The translations under genes were made by a program, and so were the position numbers. DNA of 13,492 nucleotides from an uncultured Prevotellaceae bacterium (lineage in GTDB: Bacteria; Bacteroidota; Bacteroidia; Bacteroidales; Bacteroidaceae). Below are positions 13,004-13,492 of this stretch, one piece after another. Numbering within the stretch: the first letter of the stretch is position 1; every line of letters starts with the position of its first letter. The notes below the pieces were generated by a model. That model had not been told where the DNA came from and ran no database searches. It saw only the letters and a program-made list of their open reading frames with translations. Location: positions 1 to 13,492 of the forward strand of contig CALAVF010000256.1 in NCBI GenBank assembly GCA_937892315.1, given 5' to 3'.

Positions 13004-13492
13004 ATGGATACCGCACACACCAACATCGACCCTGAAGAGCAGATGGTAAATGATGAGTTTCAGCAACTTGTGGATGCTTACTTGGCAAGCAAGCACCGCA
13101 AAAAAGTGGAAATTATCACCAAGGCATTCAACTTTGCCAAACATGCCCACAAGGGTGTGCGGCGATTGTCGGGCGAGCCATACATCATGCACCCCATTGC
13201 GGTGGCAAAGATTGTGTGTATCGAAATTGGTCTGGGCTCCACCTCCATCTGTTCCGCCCTTCTCCACGATGTGGTGGAAGATACGGACTATACGGTCGAG
13301 GACATCGAGAACATGTTTGGCCCCAAGATAGCCCAGATTGTGGATGGCCTGACCAAGATTTCGGGCGGCATCTTTGGCGAACATGCCTCGGCACAGGCGG
13401 AGAACTTCAAAAAGTTGCTGTTGACGATGAGCGACGACATTCGTGTCATCCTCATCAAGATTGCCGACCGCCTGCACAATATGCGTACCTTG
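13004..13492 (+). CDS. RelA/SpoT-family (p)ppGpp synthetase/hydrolase, N-terminal part (cut by window end)
   Basis: The first 163 codons of a long RelA/SpoT homologue are present, open to the last base. The visible part is the HD hydrolase domain: HPIAVAKIV (63-71), the metal-binding HD pair with following acids ALLHDVVEDTD (85-95), and KIADRLHNMRTL (152-163) with Asp155. All the metal-binding residues visible are intact, so this is probably an active (p)ppGpp hydrolase, as in SpoT/Rel, and not RelA, whose HD domain is dead. The synthetase, TGS and ACT domains must lie beyond the window. The start at ATG 13004 leaves a 55-base gap after the transglycosylase gene with no promoter match seen, so it is likely the fifth gene of the parA operon. 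Full-length members have about 730 residues. Confidence 0.92.
   Translation, partial: MDTAHTNIDPEEQMVNDEFQQLVDAYLASKHRKKVEIITKAFNFAKHAHKGVRRLSGEPYIMHPIAVAKIVCIEIGLGSTSICSALLHDVVEDTDYTVEDIENMFGPKIAQIVDGLTKISGGIFGEHASAQAENFKKLLLTMSDDIRVILIKIADRLHNMRTL

Overview
The window looks like a chromosomal housekeeping segment from a member of the Bacteroidales, most likely a Prevotellaceae-type bacterium. Three things support this. Its promoters have the Bacteroidetes form TTTG-N19-TAnnTTTG instead of the -35/-10 of E. coli sigma70. Most genes lack a clear Shine-Dalgarno sequence. The gene content (an OstA-like protein behind two SurA-type foldases, and a DUF5683 protein between parB and an MltD-type transglycosylase) is typical of this phylum. 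All ten protein genes and both tRNAs lie on the + strand. I see no insertion sequence, phage gene, CRISPR array or other sign of recent transfer.

Layout. Bases 1-257 hold a regulatory region: two tandem AT palindromes, a G-run-rich stretch, a possible terminator and a very good promoter. Bases 258-6958 are a compact five-gene operon: two periplasmic parvulin-type prolyl isomerases, an OstA/LptA-like LPS-transport protein, an unrecognised 100-residue protein with one C-terminal membrane helix, and mutL. Bases 6959-7243 are an AT-rich intergenic region with a promoter and a long leader. An OmpA-family porin gene follows (7244-8419) and ends at a strong terminator. Another near-consensus promoter drives tRNA-Pro(UGG) and tRNA-Val(UAC), which also end at a terminator. 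After about 260 bases with inverted repeats and parS-like half-sites comes a second operon: parA, parB, a DUF5683 protein, an MltD-like lytic transglycosylase with LysM, and the first 163 codons of a RelA/SpoT-type (p)ppGpp enzyme that runs off the window end.

How it fits together. The first operon is mainly outer-membrane biogenesis (folding of outer-membrane proteins, LPS transport), with mismatch repair attached at its end. OmpA is a likely client of the foldases. The second operon joins chromosome segregation (ParA/ParB), an envelope protein, septal or peptidoglycan remodelling and the stringent response, so it plausibly coordinates cell cycle, wall and growth rate.

I did not find a convincing new biological system. 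The best leads are parS-like half-sites inside the parA promoter, a near-duplicate 19-base leader in front of both parA and parB, a MutL with a degenerate C-terminal endonuclease motif, the nested inverted repeats at 8841-8913, and the unrecognised small membrane protein.
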